Part shown: in pieces, positions 55,308 to 64,000 of the stretch | How the letters are laid out: each line of letters starts with the position of its first letter | Position numbering within the stretch: the first letter of the stretch is position 1 | Program-made: the position numbers and the translations under genes | Notes under the pieces: model-generated | Databases searched by the model: none | What the model was told of the DNA's origin: nothing | What the model saw: only the letters and a program-made list of their open reading frames with translations | Assembly (NCBI GenBank): GCA_016711925.1 | Contig: JADJSA010000008.1 | Coordinates: forward strand, 162,502 to 226,501 | Origin: Candidatus Methylophosphatis haderslevensis | GTDB lineage: Bacteria > Pseudomonadota > Gammaproteobacteria > Burkholderiales > Rhodocyclaceae | Length of the DNA: 64,000 bases | Direction: 5' to 3'

Positions 55308-56471
55308 ATGACCTTCAAACGACTCACCGATCTCGACGTGGCCGGCAAGCGTGTATTCATCCGCGCCGACCTCAACGTGCCGCAGGACGACGCCTGCAAC
55401 ATCACCGACGACACGCGCATCCGCGCCTCGCTGCCGGCCGTCGAAATGGCGCTCAAGGGCGGCGCTGCCGTGATGATCACCTCGCATCTGGGCCGTCCGA
55501 CCGAGGGCGAGTTCAAGCCCGACGATTCGCTGGCGCCGATCGCCAAACGCATGGCCGAACTGCTGGGCAAGCCGGTTCGCCTGGTGCAGAACTGGGTGGA
55601 CGGCGGCTTCGAGGTCAAGCCCGGCGAGGTCGTGCTGCTCGAGAACTGCCGCGTCAACAAGGGCGAAAAGAAGTCGAACGACGAGCTTTCGCAAAAGCTC
55701 GCCAAACTGTGCGATGTCTGGGTGCATGACGCGTTCGGCACCGCGCATCGCGCCGAGGCGACGACCTACGGCATGGGCAAGTACGCGAAGGTGGCCTGTG
55801 CCGGCCCGCTGGTTGCGCGCGAACTCGAAGCGCTCGGCCGCGCCCTGAATCAGCCGGCCCGGCCGATGCTTGCAATCGTCGGCGGCTCGAAGGTGTCGAC
55901 CAAGGTGACGATCCTCGCCAGCCTGGCCGACAAGGTCGATCAACTGGTGGTCGGCGGTGGCATCGCCAACACCTTCCTGCTGGCCGCCGGCAAGAAGATC
56001 GGCAAGTCGCTGGCCGAACACGATCTGGTCGATGAAGCGAAAAAGGTCATGGCCAAGACCAAGGTGCCGTTGCCGGTCGACGTGGTTTGCGCCAAGGAAT
56101 TCTCCGCCACGGCGACCGCCACGGTGAAGAGCATCGACGACGTGGCGGACGACGACATGATTCTCGACATCGGCCCGAAATCCGCGGCGGTGCTTGCCGA
56201 CGCGCTCAAGGCGGCGGGCACGGTGGTATGGAACGGCCCGGTCGGCGTGTTCGAGTTCGACGCCTTCGCCGGCGGCACGAAGGCGGTGGCCGACGCGATC
56301 TCGTCCTCGAAGGCGTTCTCGATCGCCGGTGGTGGCGACACCATCGCGGCGATCAACAAGTTCGGCACCAAGGTCAGCTACATTTCGACGGCCGGCGGCG
56401 CCTTCCTTGAATTCCTCGAAGGCAAGACCCTTCCGGCAGTCGAGATACTCGAAAAACGTTCCACCAGCTGA
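55308..56471 (+). CDS. pgk: phosphoglycerate kinase
   Basis: PGK phosphorylates 3-phosphoglycerate to 1,3-bisphosphoglycerate in carbon fixation. The 387-residue protein starts with the substrate motif VFIRADLNVPQDD. It has LGRPTEG, DAFGTAHRAEATTYG, IVGGSKVSTKVTILASLADK, and the nucleotide motif WNGPVGVFEFDAFAGGT. ATG 55308 fits the family start. Length is normal. Confidence 0.97.
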   Translation: MTFKRLTDLDVAGKRVFIRADLNVPQDDACNITDDTRIRASLPAVEMALKGGAAVMITSHLGRPTEGEFKPDDSLAPIAKRMAELLGKPVRLVQNWVDGGFEVKPGEVVLLENCRVNKGEKKSNDELSQKLAKLCDVWVHDAFGTAHRAEATTYGMGKYAKVACAGPLVARELEALGRALNQPARPMLAIVGGSKVSTKVTILASLADKVDQLVVGGGIANTFLLAAGKKIGKSLAEHDLVDEAKKVMAKTKVPLPVDVVCAKEFSATATATVKSIDDVADDDMILDIGPKSAAVLADALKAAGTVVWNGPVGVFEFDAFAGGTKAVADAISSSKAFSIAGGGDTIAAINKFGTKVSYISTAGGAFLEFLEGKTLPAVEILEKRSTS

Positions 56472-56488
56472 TTACGGAGTTCTCTCGC

Positions 56489-56546
56489 TTCGGGCGCCTG
56501 GGAGTTTGCCTCGTCCGCAAACTCCCGGTGCGTTGCGGCGCCCGAA
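56489..56546. repeat. nested double hairpin between pgk and pyk
   Basis: The outer arms TTCGGGCGCC (56489-56498) and GGCGCCCGAA (56537-56546) pair perfectly. Inside them GGGAGTTTGC (56500-56509) and GCAAACTCCC (56517-56526) also pair perfectly around a seven-base loop. There is no T-run. An RNA-processing, stability or attenuation role is likely but unproven. Confidence 0.75.
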
Positions 56547-56565
56547 CGCCTGATTCGAGGTTTCA

Positions 56566-58020
<1,455 letters not shown>

Positions 58021-58053
58021 TCCCGCCAACCGTTCTGACACAAGGAGACTGCC

Positions 58054-59118
58054 ATGCCAATCGTTTCGATGCGCCAATTGCTCGACCACGCTGCCGAAAA
58101 CGGCTACGGCCTGCCGGCGTTCAATGTCAATAACCTGGAACAGGTTCGCGCCATCATGGAAGCGGCCGACGAAACCGGCAGCCCGGTGATCATGCAGGGC
58201 TCGGCGGGTGCGCGCAAATATGCCGGCGAAGCGTTCCTGCGCCACCTGATCCAGGCGGCGATCGAAGCCTATCCGCACATTCCGGTCGTCATGCACCAGG
58301 ACCACGGGCAGTCGCCGGCCGTCTGCATGGCGGCGATCCGCTCCGGCTTCTCCAGCGTGATGATGGACGGTTCGCTGATGGACGACGGCAAGACCGTGGC
58401 CTCCTACGAGTACAACGTCGATACCTCGCGCAAGGTGGTCGATTTCGCCCACTCGATCGGCGTCACGGTCGAAGCCGAACTGGGCGTGCTCGGCTCGCTG
58501 GAAACCATGAAGGGCGACAAGGAAGACGGCCACGGCGCCGAGGGCACGATGACCCGCGAGCAATTGCTGACCGACACCGAGCAGGCCGCCGACTTCGTCA
58601 AGAAGACCCAGTGCGACGCGCTGGCCATCGCCATCGGCACCTCGCACGGCGCCTACAAGTTCACCCGCAAGCCGACCGGCGACATCCTGGCGATCGGCCG
58701 CATCAAGGAAATCCATGCGCGCATTCCCAACACCCACCTGGTGATGCACGGATCGTCCTCGGTGCCGCAGGAGTGGCTGGAAATCATCCGCAAGAACGGC
58801 GGCGACATGAAAGAGACCTACGGCGTGCCGGTCGAAGAGATCGTCACCGGCATCAAGCACGGCGTGCGCAAGATCAACATCGACACCGACATCCGGCTGG
58901 CGATGACCGGGGCGATCCGCCGCCACATGTTCGAGAAGCCCAGCGAGTTCGATCCGCGCAAGTACCTCGCCGACGCGCAGAAAGCCGCCCGCGGCATCTG
59001 CAAGCTGCGCTACGAGGCCTTCGGCTGCGCCGGCCAGGCGGCGAAGATCAAGCCGGTGAGCCTGGACACCATGGCCGCGCGCTACAAGTCGGGCGAACTC
59101 AACCAGATCGTCAAGTGA
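58054..59118 (+). CDS. fba: fructose-bisphosphate aldolase class II
   Basis: The class II enzyme uses zinc to condense dihydroxyacetone phosphate with glyceraldehyde 3-phosphate, or with erythrose 4-phosphate to give sedoheptulose bisphosphate. The 354-residue protein has NGYGLPAFNVNNLEQVRAI, the metal ligands in PVVMHQDHGQSPAV and GTSHGAYKF, and INIDTDIRLAMTGAIR. AAGGAG precedes the ATG. It is the last gene of the cbb operon. Confidence 0.97.
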   Translation: MPIVSMRQLLDHAAENGYGLPAFNVNNLEQVRAIMEAADETGSPVIMQGSAGARKYAGEAFLRHLIQAAIEAYPHIPVVMHQDHGQSPAVCMAAIRSGFSSVMMDGSLMDDGKTVASYEYNVDTSRKVVDFAHSIGVTVEAELGVLGSLETMKGDKEDGHGAEGTMTREQLLTDTEQAADFVKKTQCDALAIAIGTSHGAYKFTRKPTGDILAIGRIKEIHARIPNTHLVMHGSSSVPQEWLEIIRKNGGDMKETYGVPVEEIVTGIKHGVRKINIDTDIRLAMTGAIRRHMFEKPSEFDPRKYLADAQKAARGICKLRYEAFGCAGQAAKIKPVSLDTMAARYKSGELNQIVK

Positions 59119-59156
59119 TACCCTGATGCCGTCGGGGTGCGCCCCGATGGCCGTGC

Positions 59157-59190
59157 GGGCGGCGCGGCGCAAGCCGTGCCGCCCGGCGCA
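59157..59190 (+). terminator. hairpin after fba
   Basis: GGGCGGCGCGGC (59157-59168) pairs with GCCGTGCCGCCC (59173-59184) with one G-T pair around GCAA. GGCGCATTTCTG follows. A smaller hairpin (TCGGGG/CCCCGA) lies just upstream. The T-run is short, so termination is probable but not certain. Confidence 0.6.
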
Positions 59191-59234
59191 TTTCTGCCAC
59201 GCCGTTTGTGCAACCGACGCCGGATCAGCCAACC

Positions 59235-59690
59235 ATGGACATCAACGCCAAGGCCTTCAAACATCTTCAACACGCGTTTCGCTTGGGCCTGGACGGCGTC
59301 GAGTACCTCGGTCTGCTGGTGATCGCCTTCGCCACCACGGTGGCGATGTACGACGAGGTCGCCGTCATGCTCGGCCGCGGCAAGGTCACGCTGACCGATC
59401 TGCTGCTGATGTTCCTCTTTCTCGAGGTGCTGGCAATGATCGGCCGCTACTTCTCCAGCGGCCAGTTGCCGGTGCGCTTTCCGCTCTACATCGCGATGGT
59501 GGCGCTGGCCCGCTACCTGATCCTCGACCTCAAAGAGATGACCGAGTTGCGCATGCTCGCGGTCGCCGCGGCGATCTTTCTGCTGACCCTGGGCGTGCTG
59601 GTGATCCGCTATGGTCACGTCAGGTTTCCCTACGATGAAGACAAGGACGCCGAGGCCGAAGACAAGGCCAAGGTCTACGTGCGAGAATGA
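59235..59690 (+). CDS. PsiE-like phosphate-starvation-inducible membrane protein
   Basis: A 151-residue integral membrane protein with four hydrophobic segments, including VEYLGLLVIAFATTVAMYDE, LLLMFLFLEVLAMIGRYFSS and LAVAAAIFLLTLGVLVIRYG. The layout and the motif around RYFSSGQLPVRFPLYIAMVA resemble PsiE, whose function is unknown. The C-terminal tail is charged and acidic (DEDKDAEAEDKAK). ATG 59235 is preferred over upstream non-ATG starts. Confidence 0.75.
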   Translation: MDINAKAFKHLQHAFRLGLDGVEYLGLLVIAFATTVAMYDEVAVMLGRGKVTLTDLLLMFLFLEVLAMIGRYFSSGQLPVRFPLYIAMVALARYLILDLKEMTELRMLAVAAAIFLLTLGVLVIRYGHVRFPYDEDKDAEAEDKAKVYVRE

Positions 59691-59715
59691 CGCACCTGCC
59701 GAGACCGGCCTGCAG

Positions 59716-59769
59716 CCGCATGGATTGGCGTTCTGCAGCATGGCACCGCGGAGAGCGCCATTCCACGCC
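59716..59769. repeat. CCGCATGGA palindromic repeat, copy B3
   Basis: The left arm 59716-59736 begins CCGCATGGATTGGCG. The right arm 59748-59769 reads GAGAGCGCCATTCCACGCC within it, the inverted counterpart. It lies between the PsiE-like gene and the GTPase gene. Confidence 0.7.
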
Positions 59770-59845
59770 CTTCCCCGGCCATGCCTGCCTGAGAGGTCCA
59801 GCCGGTGCGGCTTCCAGCCGTGCATCGGATGAAGGACGGCGGCTA

Positions 59846-60739
59846 GTGCCGATCCAGTGGTTCCCCGGCCACATGACGCTGGCACGCAAGCAGGCCGCCG
59901 AGGCGATGGCCGACACCGATGTCGTCATCGAAGTGCTCGACGCGCGCCTGCCCGAAGCCAGCAGCAACCCGATGATTCACGCCCTGCGCCGCCACCGCAG
60001 CCGGCCGTGCCTCAAACTGCTGAACAAATCCGACCTCGCCGACCCGGCCGCCACGCAGGCCTGGCTCGACCATTTCGCCGCCCAGCCGGGCGTCACCGCG
60101 CTCGCGCTGTCATGCAAAAAACCGGCCGAAGTCGCCAGGGTGACGAAGGCCGCGCAGGCGCTCGCGCCGCACCGCAAGGACAACCTCAAACCGCTGCGAC
60201 TGATGGTGATGGGCATCCCCAACGTCGGCAAATCGACGCTGATCAACGCGCTGCTCAGGCGGCGCGCAGCCAACGTCGGCGACGAGCCGGCGATCACCAA
60301 GATCACGCACCGCTACGACCTGTCGCCGCGCATGACGCTGATCGACACGCCGGGCCTGATGTGGCCGAAGATCGAGCACGACAGCGACGGCTACATGCTG
60401 GCCGCCAGCCACGCCATCGGCCGCAACGCGGTGATCGACGAGGAAGTCGCCACCTTCCTCGCCGACCTGCTGCTCGCCCGCTACCCGGCGCTGCTCGCCG
60501 CGCGCTACAAGTGCGCTGTCGAAGGCATGGACGGAGTGGCGCTGATCGAGGCCGTCGCGCAACAGCGCGGCTACCGCCTCAAGGGCGGCGCAGCAGATTT
60601 CGAGAAGGCCTCGCTCGCGCTGTTGCAGGACTATCGCGACGGCGCGCTCGGCCGCATCAGCCTGGAAACGCCGCAAAGCCGCAGCGCCATGCTGTGCGCC
60701 ACATCCGTGGCAGAGGCACCCGAAATCGCCGCCGACTGA
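59846..60739 (+). CDS. YlqF/RbgA-family circularly permuted GTPase
   Basis: RbgA-type GTPases help assemble the large ribosomal subunit. The 297-residue protein has the permuted motif order: G4 LLNKSDLAD comes first, then G1 MGIPNVGKSTLINALL, then G3 LIDTPGLMWPK. The start PIQWFPGHMTLARKQAAEAM is the family signature. GTG 59846, with GAAGGA upstream, gives this start; frames further upstream run into the repeat. It is convergent with the broken MFS gene. Confidence 0.92.
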   Translation: MPIQWFPGHMTLARKQAAEAMADTDVVIEVLDARLPEASSNPMIHALRRHRSRPCLKLLNKSDLADPAATQAWLDHFAAQPGVTALALSCKKPAEVARVTKAAQALAPHRKDNLKPLRLMVMGIPNVGKSTLINALLRRRAANVGDEPAITKITHRYDLSPRMTLIDTPGLMWPKIEHDSDGYMLAASHAIGRNAVIDEEVATFLADLLLARYPALLAARYKCAVEGMDGVALIEAVAQQRGYRLKGGAADFEKASLALLQDYRDGALGRISLETPQSRSAMLCATSVAEAPEIAAD

Positions 60740-60746
60740 CTGCGCC

Positions 60747-61809
60747 TCAGTTCGCCGGCTGGCGAGGCCCGCCCACCGGCGCCAGCAACATCGCCCCGGC
60801 GATGCCCAGGCGCCGGCAGCCACAGCATCGCATCGCCGAGCGCCATCGGCACGGCTGCCGATGCCATTGCGAGGCGCAGCACGCTGCCCCCCGCCAGCAC
60901 CGCATGGACGCCGCCGGCGTAGCGGCCCTGTCGCTGCGGACTGCCCAGCGCATTGGCGGTCGAAAACGCGTTCGACAGAAAGAGCGCCCAGGCCGCACCG
61001 GCCGCCGCCTGCAATCCGCCTGCAAACGCACCCGGAACAGCCGAGACAGGCCAGCCGCCGGCGAGCCGACAGGCGAGCCGGCGCCGCGGCCATGCGCCGA
61101 GCAGGGGCGGCAACAGCATCGCAAGGTTGAAGCCGATCCAGAACGCCGGCATCCACCAGTGCAATTGCTCGGCAGGCACGTCGCGCAGAAAGAGCCGGCC
61201 GACATTGAATGAGGTGTGGATTTGCAGCGCGAGCGCCGCGCAGGCCAGCGCCAAAGACGGGCTCGGCAGCGCGTGCGGGCTCCCGAGGGCACGGGCTTCC
61301 TCCCGCTGGCCGCGGTCTGCCCCAGCAGGCGCACAGCACCAGGCTGGCTGCCACCAGCGCAAACGGCAGCATCGGCGACTGCCCCTTGAGCGCGCTTTGT
61401 AGGGGCGAGGCGAACGCCGCGGCCACGCCACTGCCCAGCAGCAGCCAGCGAAACGGATTGCCGGTGTTCGACTCGCCCGCTTGCCACACGAAACACGGCG
61501 GCGCAAGCCGACGACAGCCACCCAGACAGCGCCGGCAGCACCACACCACCGGCGAAGCATCGCGCCGACAGCAGCGGCAGGCCAGCAGCGGATGCCGATA
61601 CGCCGGTCAGCAGACCAGCAGGTTCGCCCAGCGCGCGGGCGGGCCATGCGATCGCTTGCCGGAGAATCGGACACCATGACAGCCCTGGTCGAGCACAGCA
61701 CCAACACCGTTGGCACGCCTGCGCCGCCTGGCCGGCGAAGGGGCATAGCCACCCAGGAGAGCGACATGCAGAACTGGGCAAAGGCGAAAACCGGGAGCGT
61801 CTTCGGCAT
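60747..61809 (-). pseudogene. MFS transporter, broken by several frameshifts
   Basis: The start MPKTLPVFAFAQFCMSLSW at 61809 looks like a major-facilitator N-terminus, but its continuation is spread over all three minus frames. Recognisable pieces are NPFRWLLLGSGVAAAFASPL and LPFALVAASLVLCACWG in one frame. Others are LALACAALALQIHTSFNVGR, MPAFWIGFNLAMLLPPLLGA and AAAGAAWALFLSNAFSTANA in another. No frame is open and hydrophobic throughout. The gene starts six bases after the end of the U32 gene, so it was its operon partner. The substrate is unknown. Confidence 0.7.
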
Positions 61810-61815
61810 TGGGCG

Positions 61816-63754
61816 CTAACGGCGGGCCGTGCTGGATGACGAGATGGCCGCCGGCGCCTTGCGGTGGAACGTCACCGGCACCGCTCGCGCCTCGACCACC
61901 GACTTGCGGATGCTGCCGACGACGTGCATTTCGCACTTCTTGCAATCGAAGCGCAAGGTGAGTTTTTCCGTGCCATTGTCGAGCGTCATCGGGTCGGCTG
62001 TCACCTGGCCGCGCAGGTCGAACCGCTTGAGTTCCTTCGGGCACAGGTTGAAGCTGTAGCGCAGGCAGTGCCGCGTGATCATCAGAGAGACGTCGCCGCG
62101 CTCCCGGTTGGCCTCAAAGGCGGCATCGATGACCGCCACACCGTGCCTGGCGTAGAAGACCCGCGCTTTGTCGTTTAAGACATTCCCGAGGTAAGACAGC
62201 GCGGTGTCCGGATAGGCCGCCGGCGGCTCGACCGGCCGCGCCCGCAACGGGCGGCGATAGGCCGCCAGGCGCGCCGCTTCCAGCATTTCCGCCCTCGCGG
62301 CGCAGCGCATTGAGCGCACCCCTGGGCAGGAACCACGACTGCGAGAGTTGCAGCGAAACCGTCACCGACACAGAACATCGAACGCCGAGCTTGCGGAGTT
62401 GTTCCCGGATCGTGCGCGGCACGCTCGGCGTTGCTTGCCGGCTCCTTTGCATGAGCGAGCGGCGCGGTGATCGCGATACCGTCCTCGTCGGTCATCGTCA
62501 AGGCGAATCCATCCGGCGTCTCGCTGAATAGAAGGTCGACGCGAACTCGCCGCTCGGCGGACTTCTTCTCCAGCAGGCGCTCGAATGCCTGGTCACGGTT
62601 GCGAAACAGCAACGCGCCGACTGCGAGTCCATCCGCCATACCATTCGGGTAGAGCCGCCGACCCTCGACGCGGTTGATGCGCAGGCCGACCAGCTCCCTG
62701 TGGCGGTCGAAATACGACAACCCGTCGCCGTTGTGAATCGCCGCGTTCGCGTCGACGTCGATGAAATCGGCGCCGACGCGCAGCACGGTGCCGATCTGCT
62801 CGCCGACGAAGGCCGGGCTGTCGAAGGCCTCGATGCCGTGCCGACGCCTATTGACGAAGTAATCGGTCGAGCCGCGATTGAAGGTCTTCTCCGGCTGCGG
62901 TGTGAAGCCGAGCGTGACGTGCCCGCTCGATGCACGCCGGTAGCCGGGCAGGTCTTCGAGGATCCGGTCGAGCAGTTGCCGGTAGTGCGCGGTGATGTTC
63001 TTGACGTAGCCGAGATCCTTGAGCCGCCCTTCGATCTTGAACGAGCTGATCCCGGCCCCGATCAGCGCGCGCAGGTTCGCGCTCTGGTCGTTGTCCTTCA
63101 TCGACAGCAGATGCTGCTCGTGCGCGACGATGCGGCCCTGCCCGTCGGCCAGCGTGTAGGGCAGGCGGCAGGCCTGCGCGCATTCGCCGCGATTGGCGCT
63201 GCGCCCGGTGTGGGCATGGCTGATGTAGCACTGGCCGCTGTAGGCCACGCACAACGCGCCATGAACGAAAAATTCCAGCGTGCAGTTCGTCTCGGCCGCC
63301 ACCGCGCGAATCTGGCCGAGCGAGAGTTCGCGCGCCAGCACGATCTGCGAGAAGCCGACGTCCTGCAGGAAACGCGCCTTGGCCGGCGTGCGGATGTCGG
63401 TCTGGGTGCTCGCATGCAACTGGATCGGCGGCAGGTCGACTTCGAGCAGGCCCATGTCCTGCACGATCAGTGCATCGGCGCCGGCCTCAAGAATTGCCAG
63501 ACCAGTCGGCGCGCCGGCTCGATCTCGTCGTCGCGCAGGATGGTGTTGAGGGTGACGAATACCTTTGCAGCATAGCGATGCGCGTGGCGCGCCAGCCGCT
63601 CGATGTCGGAGATCGAATTGCCGGCACCGGGCCGCGCGCCGAACGCCGGCCCGCCGATGTAGACGGCGTCGGCACCATGATCGATCGCCGCGATGCCGAA
63701 GTCGGCATTCTTCGCGGGCGCCAGTAGTTCCAGTGTGGTACGGCCTGCGGTCAT
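61816..63754 (-). pseudogene. U32 peptidase family protein (RlhA-like), frameshifted
   Basis: RlhA-type U32 proteins hydroxylate 23S rRNA at C2501. The N-terminus is intact from ATG 63754 (LELLAPAKNADFGIAAIDHG; DAVYIGGPAFGAR) but changes frame near 63490. The central 340 residues continue in a second frame: HASTQTDIRTPAKARFLQDV, the U32 signature cysteines CVAYSGQCYISHAHTG and GECAQACR, and SSFKIEGRLKDLGYVKNIT. Further shifts near 62430 and 62310 separate the C-terminal part (LSYLGNVLNDKARVFYARHG, CKKCEMHVVGSIRKSV). At least three indels are needed to restore one protein of about 640 residues. Confidence 0.8.
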
Positions 63755-63851
63755 GAGAATTGCGCGCGCCGGTCGGGTAGGCGAGCCAGCGGGTAAGCGA
63801 AAGCGCGATTATCTCCGAGTCGGATGCCTCGCGTCGAGGCGTACCGCTCAC

Positions 63852-64000
63852 TCAGGTCGACCGTCCGCGCTCCTCGTGCAGCCATGCCCGCAATGCCTCC
63901 AGTACTTTTGAGGGCGGCGAATGTTTGGGCCAAACCAGAAAATGCGACCAGTCCGACTGTAGCGCAACATCGAACAACCGTATCAGGGAACCGCTGGCGA
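63852..64000 (-). CDS. LysR-type regulator, C-terminal fragment cut by the window edge
   Basis: The last 48 codons read SGSLIRLFDVALQSDWSHF, then LVWPKHSPPSKVLEALRAWL, and end ERGRST before TGA. The tryptophan/proline pattern followed by an amphipathic final helix matches the C-terminus of GcvA-like LysR regulators. The rest lies beyond the window. The target is unknown; it reads in the same direction as the U32 gene 97 bases downstream. Confidence 0.6.
   Translation of the reverse strand, partial: ASGSLIRLFDVALQSDWSHFLVWPKHSPPSKVLEALRAWLHEERGRST

Overview
The window is about 64 kb of GC-rich chromosome. Gene order, codon use and protein families point to a betaproteobacterium of the Rhodocyclales or Nitrosomonadales type. 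It is a Gram-negative cell (lpxK, kdsB, ExbB/ExbD) that can fix CO2: a complete LysR-regulated Calvin-Benson-Bassham (CBB) operon with form IA RuBisCO lies at 43690-59118. I see no rRNA, tRNA or CRISPR array. One broken insertion-sequence transposase is present.

Layout. 1-3481: intergenic DNA with two inverted DnaA boxes, then exbB-exbD-lpxK-Trm112-kdsB. 3567-8173: adk, PPi-dependent phosphofructokinase, and a membrane proton pyrophosphatase that carries an extra OmpA-like C-terminal domain. 8476-12939: a hypothetical gene, a PEBP-family protein, murJ, rpsT, a small promoter-proximal gene and an orphan ParA. 13158-16565: argD-argF-argG. 16566-21084: a decayed zone with repeats, a gene remnant, a multiply frameshifted ISL3 transposase, an uncharacterised ORF, frameshifted envelope genes and a frameshifted acpH. 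21356-28030: kup, a PAS sensor kinase with its LuxR-type response regulator, and a divergent orphan periplasmic binding protein. 28188-35165: the pyruvate dehydrogenase operon (aceE, aceF, an HslV-like Ntn-hydrolase gene, lpdA). 35458-43700: yidB-like, rpiA, phoU, yggX, a diguanylate cyclase, argA, rsmE, a thioredoxin-like gene and an inositol-monophosphatase-family gene. 43690-59118: cbbR and cbbLSQO-cbbF-cbbP-cbbT-gap-pgk-pyk-fba. 59235-64000: a PsiE-like protein, a YlqF/RbgA-like GTPase, a broken MFS gene, a broken U32/RlhA gene and the 3' end of a LysR-type regulator.

How it fits together. RuBisCO, its activases CbbQ and CbbO, PRK, FBPase, transketolase, GAPDH, PGK and aldolase make up most of a CBB cycle; rpiA lies nearby. 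Pyruvate kinase in the same operon leads newly fixed carbon towards pyruvate, which the pyruvate dehydrogenase complex converts to acetyl-CoA. The reversible PPi-dependent phosphofructokinase next to a proton-pumping pyrophosphatase suggests that pyrophosphate energy is tied into sugar-phosphate metabolism, as described for methanotrophs.

Most notable: the pyrophosphatase-OmpA fusion; an HslV-like protein translationally coupled to lpdA; two dispersed palindromic repeat families, one of which lies in frame inside the aceF inter-lipoyl linker; an operator-like palindrome on a near-consensus aceE promoter; and two local clusters of frameshifted genes.
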